Positions 26,028 through 34,539 of a stretch of 64,000 nucleotides of DNA are shown here, piece after piece. The translations under genes and the position numbers were made by a program. This DNA comes from Jannaschia maritima (GTDB lineage Bacteria; Pseudomonadota; Alphaproteobacteria; Rhodobacterales; Rhodobacteraceae). Numbering within the stretch: the stretch's first letter is position 1; each line of letters starts with the position of its first letter. Under the pieces are notes generated by a model. It had not been told where the DNA came from, made no database searches, and saw nothing but the letters and a program-made list of their open reading frames with translations. Location of the stretch: positions 1-64,000 of the forward strand of contig NZ_JARGZA010000012.1 of the NCBI RefSeq assembly GCF_030973515.1, written 5' to 3'.

Positions 26028-26996
26028 TCAGCGCTTCTTGAACGCCTCCGCGGCGACAGCCATGGCGATGACGACGCCAATCACGACCGCCTGCGTGAAG
26101 GGCGACACGCCCAGCAGGTTCAGCCCGTTGCGCAGGACGCCAATGATCAGCACGCCGATGATGGTCCCTACGATGCCGCCCTGCCCGCCCGACAGGCTGG
26201 TGCCGCCGATAACGACCGCCGCGATCGTGTCCAGCTCGTAGGTGAATCCTGCGGTGGGCTGCACCGAATCGAGCCGCATCGCCAGGACGACGCCCGCCAG
26301 CCCGGCCAGGAACCCCGAAGCCACGTAGACCGCGACGGTCAGCCAGTTGACCTTGATCCCCGCTAAGCGCGCGACCTCCGGGTTGCCGCCGATGGCATAG
26401 AGGCTACGCCCCGCGCTGGTGTAGCGCAGGACGTACCAGCCCAGGGCGAACACGATGAGCATCACCGCGACCGTGGCGGTTAGGAACCCGCCGTGGCGGA
26501 TGAAGGACAGCATGCTGAACCAGGCCGGAAAGCCCACGATCTGCTGGCCGTCGGTGATCATGTTCGCCAAGCCCCGGGCGATGGACATCATCGCCAGCGT
26601 GGCGATGAAGGACGGGACCTTGAACAGTGTGACCAGCAGACCGGACACCGCGCCCGACAGGCCCGCCACGACCAATGCTATGACGATAGCCAAAGGCAGG
26701 GGTACGCCCATGATGTTGGCGAAGTAGCCCATGACCATCATCGCCAATGCAAGAACGGAACCGACGGCGAGATCGATGCCGCCGATCAGGATCACGAAGG
26801 TCATGCCCACCGCCATGATGCCCAGCACCGTGATCTGGTCGAACACGTTGAGAAGGTTGCGGACGGTCAGGAAGGAGTCCGTGGCGAAGGACAGAAAGAC
26901 GCAGAGCAGCACCAGACCGATCAGCGGCCCCGTCGCGCGGCTGAGCGAGAACATCTCGCCCATGGACGTCCGGCGGCTTGGATCGGCAATAGCCAT
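26028..26996 (-). CDS. sugar ABC transporter permease (RbsC type)
   Basis: The 322-residue polytopic protein matches monosaccharide permeases: FVILIGGIDLAVGSVLALAMMVMGY, IGGNPEVARLAGIKV and the conserved GYELDTIAAVVIGGTSLSGGQGG-like block (here FTYELDTIAAVVIGGTSLSGG). It is the first gene of the leftward operon, divergent from the transketolase genes. Confidence 0.92.
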   Translation of the reverse strand: MAIADPSRRTSMGEMFSLSRATGPLIGLVLLCVFLSFATDSFLTVRNLLNVFDQITVLGIMAVGMTFVILIGGIDLAVGSVLALAMMVMGYFANIMGVPLPLAIVIALVVAGLSGAVSGLLVTLFKVPSFIATLAMMSIARGLANMITDGQQIVGFPAWFSMLSFIRHGGFLTATVAVMLIVFALGWYVLRYTSAGRSLYAIGGNPEVARLAGIKVNWLTVAVYVASGFLAGLAGVVLAMRLDSVQPTAGFTYELDTIAAVVIGGTSLSGGQGGIVGTIIGVLIIGVLRNGLNLLGVSPFTQAVVIGVVIAMAVAAEAFKKR

Positions 26997-27187
26997 CTAT
27001 GTCACCCCGTACTGCATATTCATTCAGACTTGATCGCAAATACGACAGGCGGAATCATCTTTGTCAACGATACAGGTTGGCCGGCGGCCATCACGGGTCC
27101 GGACGCCGGGTTTGCGGCCCAGTTCAGTTGACGAACGACGGTCAAATGTGTCTTATGCAGAATAGAATATCTATGCAGGATGTACCC

Positions 27188-28009
27188 ATGGACGTCGATG
27201 AACTGGAACGTCTGGCGAATCATATCCGCCGCCGCGACCTCCGCGCCGTCTTCGAGGCTGGCGCAGGCCATATTGGCGGAGAGATGTCGGTGATTGACAT
27301 TCTGACCACGCTCTACTTCGACGTCATGGACGTCGATCCTGCGCGTCCCGATTGGGCGAACCGCGACAGGCTGGTCCTCAGCAAGGGGCATACTGCGCTC
27401 GCGTTGTACGTCGTCCTTTCCGAACGCGGCTTCATCCCGAAGGACGAGGTGTCGAGTTTCCTGCAGCACAACTCCAGGCTGAACGGCCATCCCAATCGCG
27501 TCAAGGTTCCGGGCGTGGAAACGAATACCGGCCCCCTCGGCCATGGCCTGCCGGTCGGCGTCGGCATGGCGAAGGCCGCGAAGCTGGATGGCGCGTCCTG
27601 GCGCACCTTCGTCGTGGTCGGCGACGGCGAGATGCAGGAGGGATCCAACTGGGAAGCCATCATGGCCGCACGACAATTCGGTTTGGATAACCTGACGTTG
27701 ATCGTGGATCACAACGGTCTGCAACAAGGCGCCGCGCTGGCCGACACGAACGACCTGGCCCCGCTCCTTCCGAAGTTAGAGGCGTTCGGCTGGACCGCGC
27801 GGGAGGTCGATGGCCACGATATCGGGGCCTTGCGCGCGGCCCTGTCGCGCGACGCGGTCACGCCGGGACGTCCTACCTGTTTGGTGGCGAAGACGAACAA
27901 GGGTCACGGCATCTCGTTCATGTCCGGCAACGTCGCCTGGCATCACAAGGTCCCGAACGCCGACCAATATGCGACTGCGATGGCCGAGCTGGAAGGAGAA
28001 GCGGGATGA
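27188..28009 (+). CDS. transketolase N-terminal subunit (thiamine-diphosphate binding)
   Basis: From the ATG at 27188 (CAGGAT upstream; ATG 27173 also in frame) the product is 273 residues. It covers the transketolase pyrophosphate domain: HIGGEMSVIDIL, LSKGHTALALY, GPLGHGLPVGVGMAKA and the ThDP motif GDGEMQEG...N. It is encoded separately from the C-terminal half, which starts 4 bases before its stop. Split transketolases occur in dedicated catabolic routes, for example apulose-4-phosphate cleavage. Confidence 0.9.
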   Translation: MDVDELERLANHIRRRDLRAVFEAGAGHIGGEMSVIDILTTLYFDVMDVDPARPDWANRDRLVLSKGHTALALYVVLSERGFIPKDEVSSFLQHNSRLNGHPNRVKVPGVETNTGPLGHGLPVGVGMAKAAKLDGASWRTFVVVGDGEMQEGSNWEAIMAARQFGLDNLTLIVDHNGLQQGAALADTNDLAPLLPKLEAFGWTAREVDGHDIGALRAALSRDAVTPGRPTCLVAKTNKGHGISFMSGNVAWHHKVPNADQYATAMAELEGEAG

Positions 28010-28968
28010 AGGATCTGCTCTATGCCGATGCGGACCGGTTCGATTGCCGCGATGCCTTCGTCGCAACGCTGGAAGATCTGGGCGCGCAGGACACTGCCAT
28101 CGTCGCGGTTTGCAACGATTCCGTGGGGTCGTCGAAGCTGGCGGGCTTCCGCGACCGGTTTCCCGAGCGTTTGATCAACGTCGGCATCGCGGAGCAGAAC
28201 ATGGTCGGCGTCGGCGCGGGGTTGGCCAACGGGGGCAAGATCCCGTTCGTCTGCGCCGCCTCGCCCTTCCTGACCGGACGCGCGTTGGAACAGATCAAGG
28301 CCGACGTCGCCTATTCGCGCACCAACGTGAAGCTGATCGGCATCAGCAGCGGCATGGCTTACGGCGAACTGGGTCCGACCCACCATTCCATCGAGGACTT
28401 CGCCTGGATCCGCGCGCTGCCCGACGTTCCTGTCGTCGCCCCCGCCGACCGGCACGAGACCGCGGCCGCGATCCGCTGGGCGGTCGCCCATGACGGGGGC
28501 TGCTTCCTGCGCCTCAGCCGCGTGGGCGTTCCCGACCTGCTGCCGGACGGCCATGTCTTCCGGCTGGGCGTTGCCGACACGCTGCGCGACGGGGGCGACG
28601 TGACCTTGATCGCCAACGGCGTGCTGACCCACCGCGTCATGGAGGCCGCATCCCTTCTATCGAACCGCGGCATCGACGCGCGCGTCCTGAACATGGCCAG
28701 CGTCCGGCCGATCGACGCGCACGCCATCGTCGCCGCCGCCCGTGAGACCGGGGCCATCCTGACGGCGGAGGAGCACACGACCTTTGGCGGCTTGGGCAGC
28801 GCCGTGGCGGAGGTCGTGGTGGATCACGCCCCCGTCCCCATGACGCGTATGGGCGTTCCGGGCGTCTTCGCGCATACCGCGTCGGCCAATCAGCTGTTGG
28901 ACGATTTCGGCATGACGCCCGACGCGATCGCCGACGCCGCGCAGACCGTGCTGGCTCGGAAGGGCTGA
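28006..28968 (+). CDS. transketolase C-terminal subunit
   Basis: The 320-residue protein covers the pyrimidine-binding and C-terminal domains: FPERLINVGIAEQNMVGVGAG (Glu for cofactor activation), TNVKLIGISSGMAYGELGPTHHSIEDFAW and a final swivelling domain with AEEHTTFGGLG. It overlaps the N-terminal subunit gene (ATGA), so equal synthesis is expected. Together they form a complete transketolase. Confidence 0.9.
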   Translation: MKDLLYADADRFDCRDAFVATLEDLGAQDTAIVAVCNDSVGSSKLAGFRDRFPERLINVGIAEQNMVGVGAGLANGGKIPFVCAASPFLTGRALEQIKADVAYSRTNVKLIGISSGMAYGELGPTHHSIEDFAWIRALPDVPVVAPADRHETAAAIRWAVAHDGGCFLRLSRVGVPDLLPDGHVFRLGVADTLRDGGDVTLIANGVLTHRVMEAASLLSNRGIDARVLNMASVRPIDAHAIVAAARETGAILTAEEHTTFGGLGSAVAEVVVDHAPVPMTRMGVPGVFAHTASANQLLDDFGMTPDAIADAAQTVLARKG

Positions 28969-28974
28969 CCCCGC

Positions 28975-30438
28975 ATGGCGGACGGCGCGATCCTCGCCAT
29001 CGACGAGGGCACGACCAACGCAAAGGCCGTGATGGTCGCACTGGACGGGGCGATCCTGGCTACGGGATCCGCCCCGCTGGCCATAACGCATCCCAGGCCG
29101 GGTTGGGTCGAGCAGGACGCGGACGCGATATGGGATGCCACCCGCCATGCGGTATCGGACTGCCTGGCACAGGCAGGCGGCGTCCAGCCGGTTGCCATCG
29201 GCGTGTCGAACCAGCGGGAATCGGTCCTGATCTGGGACCGCCGGACGGGTCAGCCGCTGGGGCCCGTCATCACGTGGCAATGCCGCCGCACCGCCGACGT
29301 CTGTGCCGCCTTGCGGGAGGCGGGGCACGAGCCGGATGTCATCGCCCGCACCGGATTACCGCTCGATCCGCTGTTCCCGGCGACCAAGGCGCGGTGGCTG
29401 CTGGACCACCATGCCCCGGCCGGTGGCGAGCCGCTGATCGGCACGGTCGATTCCTGGCTGATCTGGAAGCTGACGGGGGGCGCGGTTCATGCAACCGACT
29501 GCTCCAACGCATCGCGGACGCAGCTTCTTGATCTGGCATTGGGGGACTGGGACCGCGACCTGTGCGGCTTGTTCGGCATCGACCCCGCGATGCTGCCCGC
29601 CATCCACGATTCGGCACATGTCTATGGTCGGACCGATGGCGTGGACGGCCTGCCCGACGGCGTTCCCGTCGCGTCCGCCATCGGCGATTCGCACGCGGCG
29701 CTGTTCGCGCATGGGGCCTTCGCGCCCGGTTCGGCCAAGGCGACCTTCGGGACGGGATCGTCTGTCATGATCCCGCTGGACGCCTTCGCGCCGCCGCCGC
29801 CGGGCATCACGACGACCATCGCCTGGTCCCTGGAAGGTCGGTCGACCTACGCGCTTGAGGGCAACATCCTGGTCAGCGCGTCGATCCTGCCCTGGACGGC
29901 CGCGCTGCTGGGCTTGGATGACGTCGATGCGGTGCTTGCGTTGGCGGATACCGTATCCGATGCGGGTGGCGTGTCGCTGGTGCCGGCGCATGTCGGCTTG
30001 GGCTCCCCCCATTGGGTGCCGGATGCCCGTGGCCTGATCGACGGCCTGACCTTCGGCGTGGGTCCGGCGCAGATCACGCGTGCGGCCGTAGACAGCATCG
30101 CCTTGCAGGTCTGCGACGTTCTTGCGGCGATGGAGAATGCAGCACCCCCGGTCGCCCGCCTCTCCGCCGATGGCGGCCCTAGCCGGAACCGTGCGCTGAT
30201 GGGACGGGTCGCCGATCTGTCGGGGCGCAATGTCGCGCCCTGCGCTGCCGGCGAAGCGTCCGCCATGGGTGCAGCGTACCTGGCGGGACTGGCCATCGGT
30301 CTTTGGCCGGACCTGAACGCGATCGCCGCTATGGTCCGCCACGACGACCCCATTCCTCCCGCGATGGGGACCGCGGAACGGACCGCGGCGCTGGATCGGT
30401 GGCGGAAAGCGGTTGCCCGGGCGGCCCGACCGTCCTAA
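28975..30438 (+). CDS. FGGY-family carbohydrate kinase
   Basis: The 487-residue sugar kinase resembles glycerol/xylulose kinases: AIDEGTTNAKAVMV at the start, PGWVEQDADAIWDA, ITWQCRR, GTGSSVMIPL and the C-terminal ADGGPSRNRALMGRVADL and GEASAMGAAYLAG. It lies 6 bp after the transketolase subunit gene. It would phosphorylate the ketose made from the imported substrate, giving the transketolase donor. L- or D-configuration cannot be inferred. Confidence 0.88.
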   Translation: MADGAILAIDEGTTNAKAVMVALDGAILATGSAPLAITHPRPGWVEQDADAIWDATRHAVSDCLAQAGGVQPVAIGVSNQRESVLIWDRRTGQPLGPVITWQCRRTADVCAALREAGHEPDVIARTGLPLDPLFPATKARWLLDHHAPAGGEPLIGTVDSWLIWKLTGGAVHATDCSNASRTQLLDLALGDWDRDLCGLFGIDPAMLPAIHDSAHVYGRTDGVDGLPDGVPVASAIGDSHAALFAHGAFAPGSAKATFGTGSSVMIPLDAFAPPPPGITTTIAWSLEGRSTYALEGNILVSASILPWTAALLGLDDVDAVLALADTVSDAGGVSLVPAHVGLGSPHWVPDARGLIDGLTFGVGPAQITRAAVDSIALQVCDVLAAMENAAPPVARLSADGGPSRNRALMGRVADLSGRNVAPCAAGEASAMGAAYLAGLAIGLWPDLNAIAAMVRHDDPIPPAMGTAERTAALDRWRKAVARAARPS

Positions 30439-30439
30439 C

Positions 30440-30451
30440 GCATAATTATGC
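30440..30451. promoter_or_regulatory. GCATAATTATGC palindrome before the SorC regulator
   Basis: A perfect 12-bp palindrome is centred between the kinase stop and the regulator start. TATGCA or TGCATA half-sites also occur in the divergent promoter at 27.01 and 27.15-27.18 kb. It is a candidate operator for the SorC-family protein. Confidence 0.4.
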
Positions 30452-30476
30452 ATCCCAGGCGGAAGGACGATCGGGA

Positions 30477-31490
30477 ATGTCGCGCCTGAACGAGCTTCGC
30501 ATGATCGCCCGCGTGGCGCAGATGTACCACGTCGAAGGCCGGCGGCAGGTGGAGATCGCCAAGCACCTGCGCATGTCGCAGGCCACGGTGTCGCGCATGC
30601 TCAAGAAGGCAATCGCCGAAGAGATCGTACGCACCACCGTCGTGGCCCCGTCCGGCACCTATTCCGATTTGGAGGGCGCGTTGCGGGACCGGTACGGCCT
30701 GTCGGAAGCCATCGTCGCCGAATGCGCTGAGGACCGCGATGCCGCCATCATGGCCCGCATCGGCGAGGCGGCGGCCCATTTCCTGGAAGCGACGCTCCAG
30801 CCGGGCGAGGTGATCGGCGTGTCGAGCTGGTCGGAGACGATCCTGCGCATGGTCGACGCGATCCACCCGATGGGACAGGGACGCGCGGGCCACGTGGTGC
30901 AGATGCTGGGCGGCATGGGCGATCCGACGGTGCAGGTCCATGCCAACCAGCTCGTCACGCGCCTGGCGAAGCTGACGGGGGCGACGTCGCATCTGTTGAA
31001 CGCGCCCGGCGTGGCCCAGTCCCGCGACGCGCGACTGGTCCTGGTGGGCGATCCCTATGTGCGCGAGACGATGGACCTGTTCCGCCGCATCACGCTGGCG
31101 GTCGTGGGCCTGGGCACCGTCGAGCCGTCGTCGATGCTGGCGCGCAGCGGCAACGTCTTTTCCCCCCGCGAATTGGCGGAAGTCGCGGCGGCGGGCGGCG
31201 TAGGCGACATGAGCCTGCGGTTCTTCGACGGCGCGGGGCGGCCGGTCCGCACCGCGCTCGACGACCGCGTTATCGGCATCACCGTGGACGAATTGTCCGG
31301 CATCGACCGCGTCGTCGCGCTGGCGGGAGGCCAAACCAAGACCGACGCCATCCGCGGCGCGCTGCTGACGGGCGTGATCGACGTCCTGGTTACCGACCGC
31401 TTCACCGCGGAAAGGCTTACACTCAACGACTTCGCTCGGACGCCCGAAGGTAAGGGTCAAGCCATGACAGACTTGCATAGGGCAGGCTGA
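30477..31490 (+). CDS. SorC/DeoR-type sugar-binding transcriptional regulator
   Basis: The 337-residue protein has an N-terminal helix-turn-helix (MYHVEGRRQVEIAKHLRMSQATVSRMLKKA, about 15-45). A SorC sugar-binding domain follows, with IGVSSWSETILRMVD, AVVGLGTVEPSSML and VVALAGGQTKTDAIRGALLTGVIDVLVTD. GGAAGGACG precedes the ATG. It ends the rightward operon and most likely controls both arms of the divergent module in response to a phosphorylated sugar. Confidence 0.9.
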   Translation: MSRLNELRMIARVAQMYHVEGRRQVEIAKHLRMSQATVSRMLKKAIAEEIVRTTVVAPSGTYSDLEGALRDRYGLSEAIVAECAEDRDAAIMARIGEAAAHFLEATLQPGEVIGVSSWSETILRMVDAIHPMGQGRAGHVVQMLGGMGDPTVQVHANQLVTRLAKLTGATSHLLNAPGVAQSRDARLVLVGDPYVRETMDLFRRITLAVVGLGTVEPSSMLARSGNVFSPRELAEVAAAGGVGDMSLRFFDGAGRPVRTALDDRVIGITVDELSGIDRVVALAGGQTKTDAIRGALLTGVIDVLVTDRFTAERLTLNDFARTPEGKGQAMTDLHRAG

Positions 31491-31660
31491 TGGCCTGACG
31501 GGCGACCGACCGTAGGAAGCAGCAAACGTCCACTCAGCAATCATTCCTGGTAGCAAAATTAGCTTATCACGAGAACCAGACTGCCCGAGAACGTCTCGCC
31601 TCCACTTAGCGTCTCGAACCCATCAGGTAGCGGACGTTCCGTCAGGGTTCCTCCCGACAG

Positions 31661-31688
31661 AGGCGGCGCGTTGAGAGCCGCGCCGCCT
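31661..31688 (-). terminator. terminator hairpin after the RTX gene
   Basis: AGGCGGCGCG and CGCGCCGCCT pair perfectly around an 8-base loop, 11 bp beyond the RTX stop codon. No clear T-run follows. Confidence 0.55.
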
Positions 31689-31699
31689 GCCGCTAGGCG

Positions 31700-32491
31700 T
31701 CAGCCGAGCGCGTCGTAGGGCGTCTCCACCCCGTAGAAGACGCCCTTGTCGATTGTGATGTCGTCGTCCGTCACGACGGCGTCGAGCAGCGTCACCGTGC
31801 CGAGCGCGTCGCCCTGATGCGCGCCCGCGCCGCCCTGTTCGCTGTAGAAGGTCAGGAGCGTGTCGTCGATCAGGCCGTCGCCATCTGCGTCGATCATCTC
31901 CGCGGATTGCAGCGTCACCGTGTGGCCCTCGAAGACCAGCGTGTCGACCTCCGGGTCGTAGTCGGTGACGACGTCGTCGCCGATGGTCTCGACCCAATGG
32001 TCATGCACGTCGTCGTTCTCGCCCGCGACCGCTCGGTAGTCGACGTTCCCGTCCTCGTCGCGGTGCTTGTCGAGGATCTCTTCCTTTGCGTCCAAGAGCC
32101 AGCGGAAGGTGAACGTGTCCGCCCCGTCGCCGCCGGTGAGGACGTCGTCGTCGCTCAGCGGTTCGTCGGGTTCGACCTTCCCGACGCCCTCCTCAACCTT
32201 CTGCGCGATCTCCGGCTCGCCGCCCCATGAGATCGAGAGCAGCGTGTCGTCGCCGTCGCCGCCCTCCATCGCATCGTTGCCGAGCCCGCCTTCGAGCGCG
32301 TCGGCCCCGATGCCGCCGATGAGGACGTCGTCGCCGCCCCCGCCCGCAAGGTCGTCATCGCCGCCACGGCCCTGAATGACGTCCTTGCCCTCGCCGCCGA
32401 CGAACGCGTCGTTCGCTTCGGTCCCCTTGACGACGTTGGCGCCGTTCCCCTTGGCCTTGCCCTTACCTTTGCTCATCCCTGGCATCGGCAT
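31700..32491 (-). CDS. RTX calcium-binding-repeat protein
   Basis: The 263-residue acidic protein carries glycine-rich nonapeptide repeats of the GGxGxDxUx type at about residues 25-90 (for example GGEGKDVIQGRGGDDDLAGG) and one more at about 118. The remainder is acidic, with GDDVVTDYDPEVDTLVFEG, a type-1-secreted RTX C-terminal-like strand pattern. The basic N-terminus KGKGKAKGNGAN is unusual. It likely folds outside the cell on Ca2+; no dedicated exporter is nearby. Confidence 0.8.
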   Translation of the reverse strand: MPMPGMSKGKGKAKGNGANVVKGTEANDAFVGGEGKDVIQGRGGDDDLAGGGGDDVLIGGIGADALEGGLGNDAMEGGDGDDTLLSISWGGEPEIAQKVEEGVGKVEPDEPLSDDDVLTGGDGADTFTFRWLLDAKEEILDKHRDEDGNVDYRAVAGENDDVHDHWVETIGDDVVTDYDPEVDTLVFEGHTVTLQSAEMIDADGDGLIDDTLLTFYSEQGGAGAHQGDALGTVTLLDAVVTDDDITIDKGVFYGVETPYDALG

Positions 32492-32720
32492 CTCCTTGCA
32501 TTGGTCTTCGACGCCCGGCGAAACTGCCAGGCGGTACGGCTTAGGGAGGCAGGCGTTAACGAAGCCTTACCGATCAGCGTCGGCTGTTCGGCGATGGGCG
32601 GGGAACTGCAGGAGTGGTATATGTGAGGGGCTGCGACGCTCCCGCGGCGGCAGGCGAGCCACGACGGGCGAGGTCCGGGTACGTGCAGATCGTGGGCGCG
32701 CTCACGGTCGTCCCGGATGG

Positions 32721-34312
32721 GTGCAGGGTCTGTTGAAATTCTCCCTGTTTCTCTTGGTCTGTTGGGGTTGGCGTGATTCACTTCCTGTAGGTTGAGGGGG
32801 GACGGATCATGATGGGACGGCAGGTCGATCAGGGGGCGCTGTTCTACGAGGTCCGGCTGGAGGACCGGGTGCCGGCGGGGCACCTGCTCCGGCGCATCGA
32901 CGCGATCCTGGACTTGTCGTTCGTGCACGAGGTGATGGCGCCGCATTACGCCCGCGGCGGACGTCCCTCGGTCGATCCCGAGCTGCTCATCTGGATGCTG
33001 CTGGTGGGCTATCTCTACGGCGTCCGATCCGAGCGGCGGCTGTGCGAGGAGGTCGACCTGAACCTCGCGTATCGTTGGTTCTGCCGCCTTGGGCTGGACG
33101 GGCGCGTACCGGACCACTCGACCTTCACCAAGAACCGGCACGGGCGCTTCCGCGAGAGCGGGCTGATGCGCGAGCTGTTCGAGCGGATCGTGGAGCAGTG
33201 CCTCGCCACCGGCTTGGCGGGCACCGACCACGTCGTGGTGGACGGCAGCCATGTGAAGGCGGATGCCAACAAGCAGCGCTGCGTGAAGACCGCCGAGGAA
33301 CTGCCCCGCGCGGGCGAGGGAGCAACGCGGGCAGTGCGCGAGTACCTGGCCGATCTGGAGACGGCCGCGCCCCAGACCCCGTGGGGGTGACGCGCTGGAC
33401 CCCGAAGGCGGTCTCGACCACCGACCCCGCGACGGCCTTCAGCGGCAAGTACGGCCGCTACGTCTTCTCCTACGGCATCAACGTGATGGTCGACAGCGCG
33501 TCGGGCATCATCCTCGACGCCCGCGCGTCCGCCGCCCGCACCGCCGAGGAGCCGATCGCGGCCTACCGCATGATCGACCGTATCCGCGAGCGGCATGGCG
33601 TCCGACCCCGCATCCTCGCCGCCGACACGGGCTACGGGTCAGGCCACTTCCTCGCCTGGCTCGAGCAGCAGGGTATCGAGACGCACGTGCCGGTGATCGA
33701 CCACCGGGGCCGCAAGAAGCGCTACCTGCCCAAGGAGGCCTTTGCCTACGACGAGGCGAGCGACACCTACACCTGCCCGCAAGGTAAGACGCTGCGCCGA
33801 TCAGGTGCGAAGCGCGGCCAGCCTACGAGGATCGAGGCTGAGCAGATCCCCTACTACCCGTCGCGCAGCGATTGCGGCCCATGCCCGGTCCGGGCGGACT
33901 GCGCCCCATCGGGCCTTCGCAAGATCAGCCGCTCCGTCCACGAGCCGGCCCGGGACCGTGCCAGGGCCCGCGAGGGAACGGACGCCTTCGTCGTCTCCAC
34001 ACGGCTCCGACGCCGCGTCGAGCGCGTCTTCGCCTGCATCAAGCATCACGACGACCTGCATCGTGTCCGCCTCCGAGGCCTGCGCGGCGCCGACGAACAG
34101 TTCCTCCTCGCCACCACCGCCCGAAACCTCAAACGAATGGTCCGCCTCGGAGCGGGTCAGCCACCCGCGAAGGCCCCGGTGGCGGCCTGAAGCCGCCCGA
34201 CCGAGCAGGCGTCGGTCCATGACGCCCAGCGAACCAGGATCACCTAACGATCAAGCCACCATGGCGGCCATCATCCCGGCAGAGCAGCAGACTTCTTCAA
34301 CAGACCCTGCAC
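32721..34312 (+). mobile_element. IS1182-type insertion sequence, 1592 bp
   Basis: Perfect 17-bp terminal inverted repeats (GTGCAGGGTCTGTTGAA at 32721-32737 and its complement at 34296-34312) enclose a transposase gene. No flanking target duplication is evident. It separates the RTX gene from the virD4-relaxase block and marks the right border of the cargo island. Family placement rests on the transposase sequence. Confidence 0.8.
32809..34190 (+). pseudogene. IS1182-type transposase, frameshifted
   Basis: The first frame (32809-33390) encodes GALFYEVRLEDRVPAGHLLRRID, YARGGRPSVDPELLIWMLLVGYLYG and the first part of the DDE fold. It stops just after CCCCGTGGGGGTG. The homologous remainder, with FSYGINVMVD, AADTGYGSGHFLAWLE, DCGPCPVRADC and RVERVFACIKHHD, is in another frame to 34190. 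A one-base change in the G/C run, or programmed frameshifting there, would restore a full transposase of about 450 residues. Confidence 0.8.
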
Positions 34313-34422
34313 GCATGCGGGACGATCACTAGGAACGTCCATCCCGTTCCATCAGGGTCCCTTAAACCGTTCGGAACGCCCGGCGGCGCGGGTCTAAGCT
34401 CATACGGAACGGTCGAGACGTG

Positions 34423-34539
34423 TCATAGGGGGTCGATGATCCTCCCCTCCCCCACGGCCTGGCCTGCCGTGAGCATGGACTTTCCCGATCCGTTGGGACC
34501 GGCGACGACGTGAAGCGTCGGACGGCTTCCGTCGTTCAC
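34423..34539 (-). pseudogene. N-terminal stub of a zeta-toxin-like kinase
   Basis: A GTG at 34539 overlaps the virD4 stop (GTGA). The 38-codon frame encodes SRPTLHVVAGPNGSGKSML, the P-loop start typical of zeta-toxin-family proteins, continuing GEGRIIDPL and then a stop. The rest of the gene is absent before the IS1182 end. Intact zeta-family genes often follow virD4/traG in this kind of element, so the IS insertion or a linked deletion probably removed the remainder. Confidence 0.65.
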
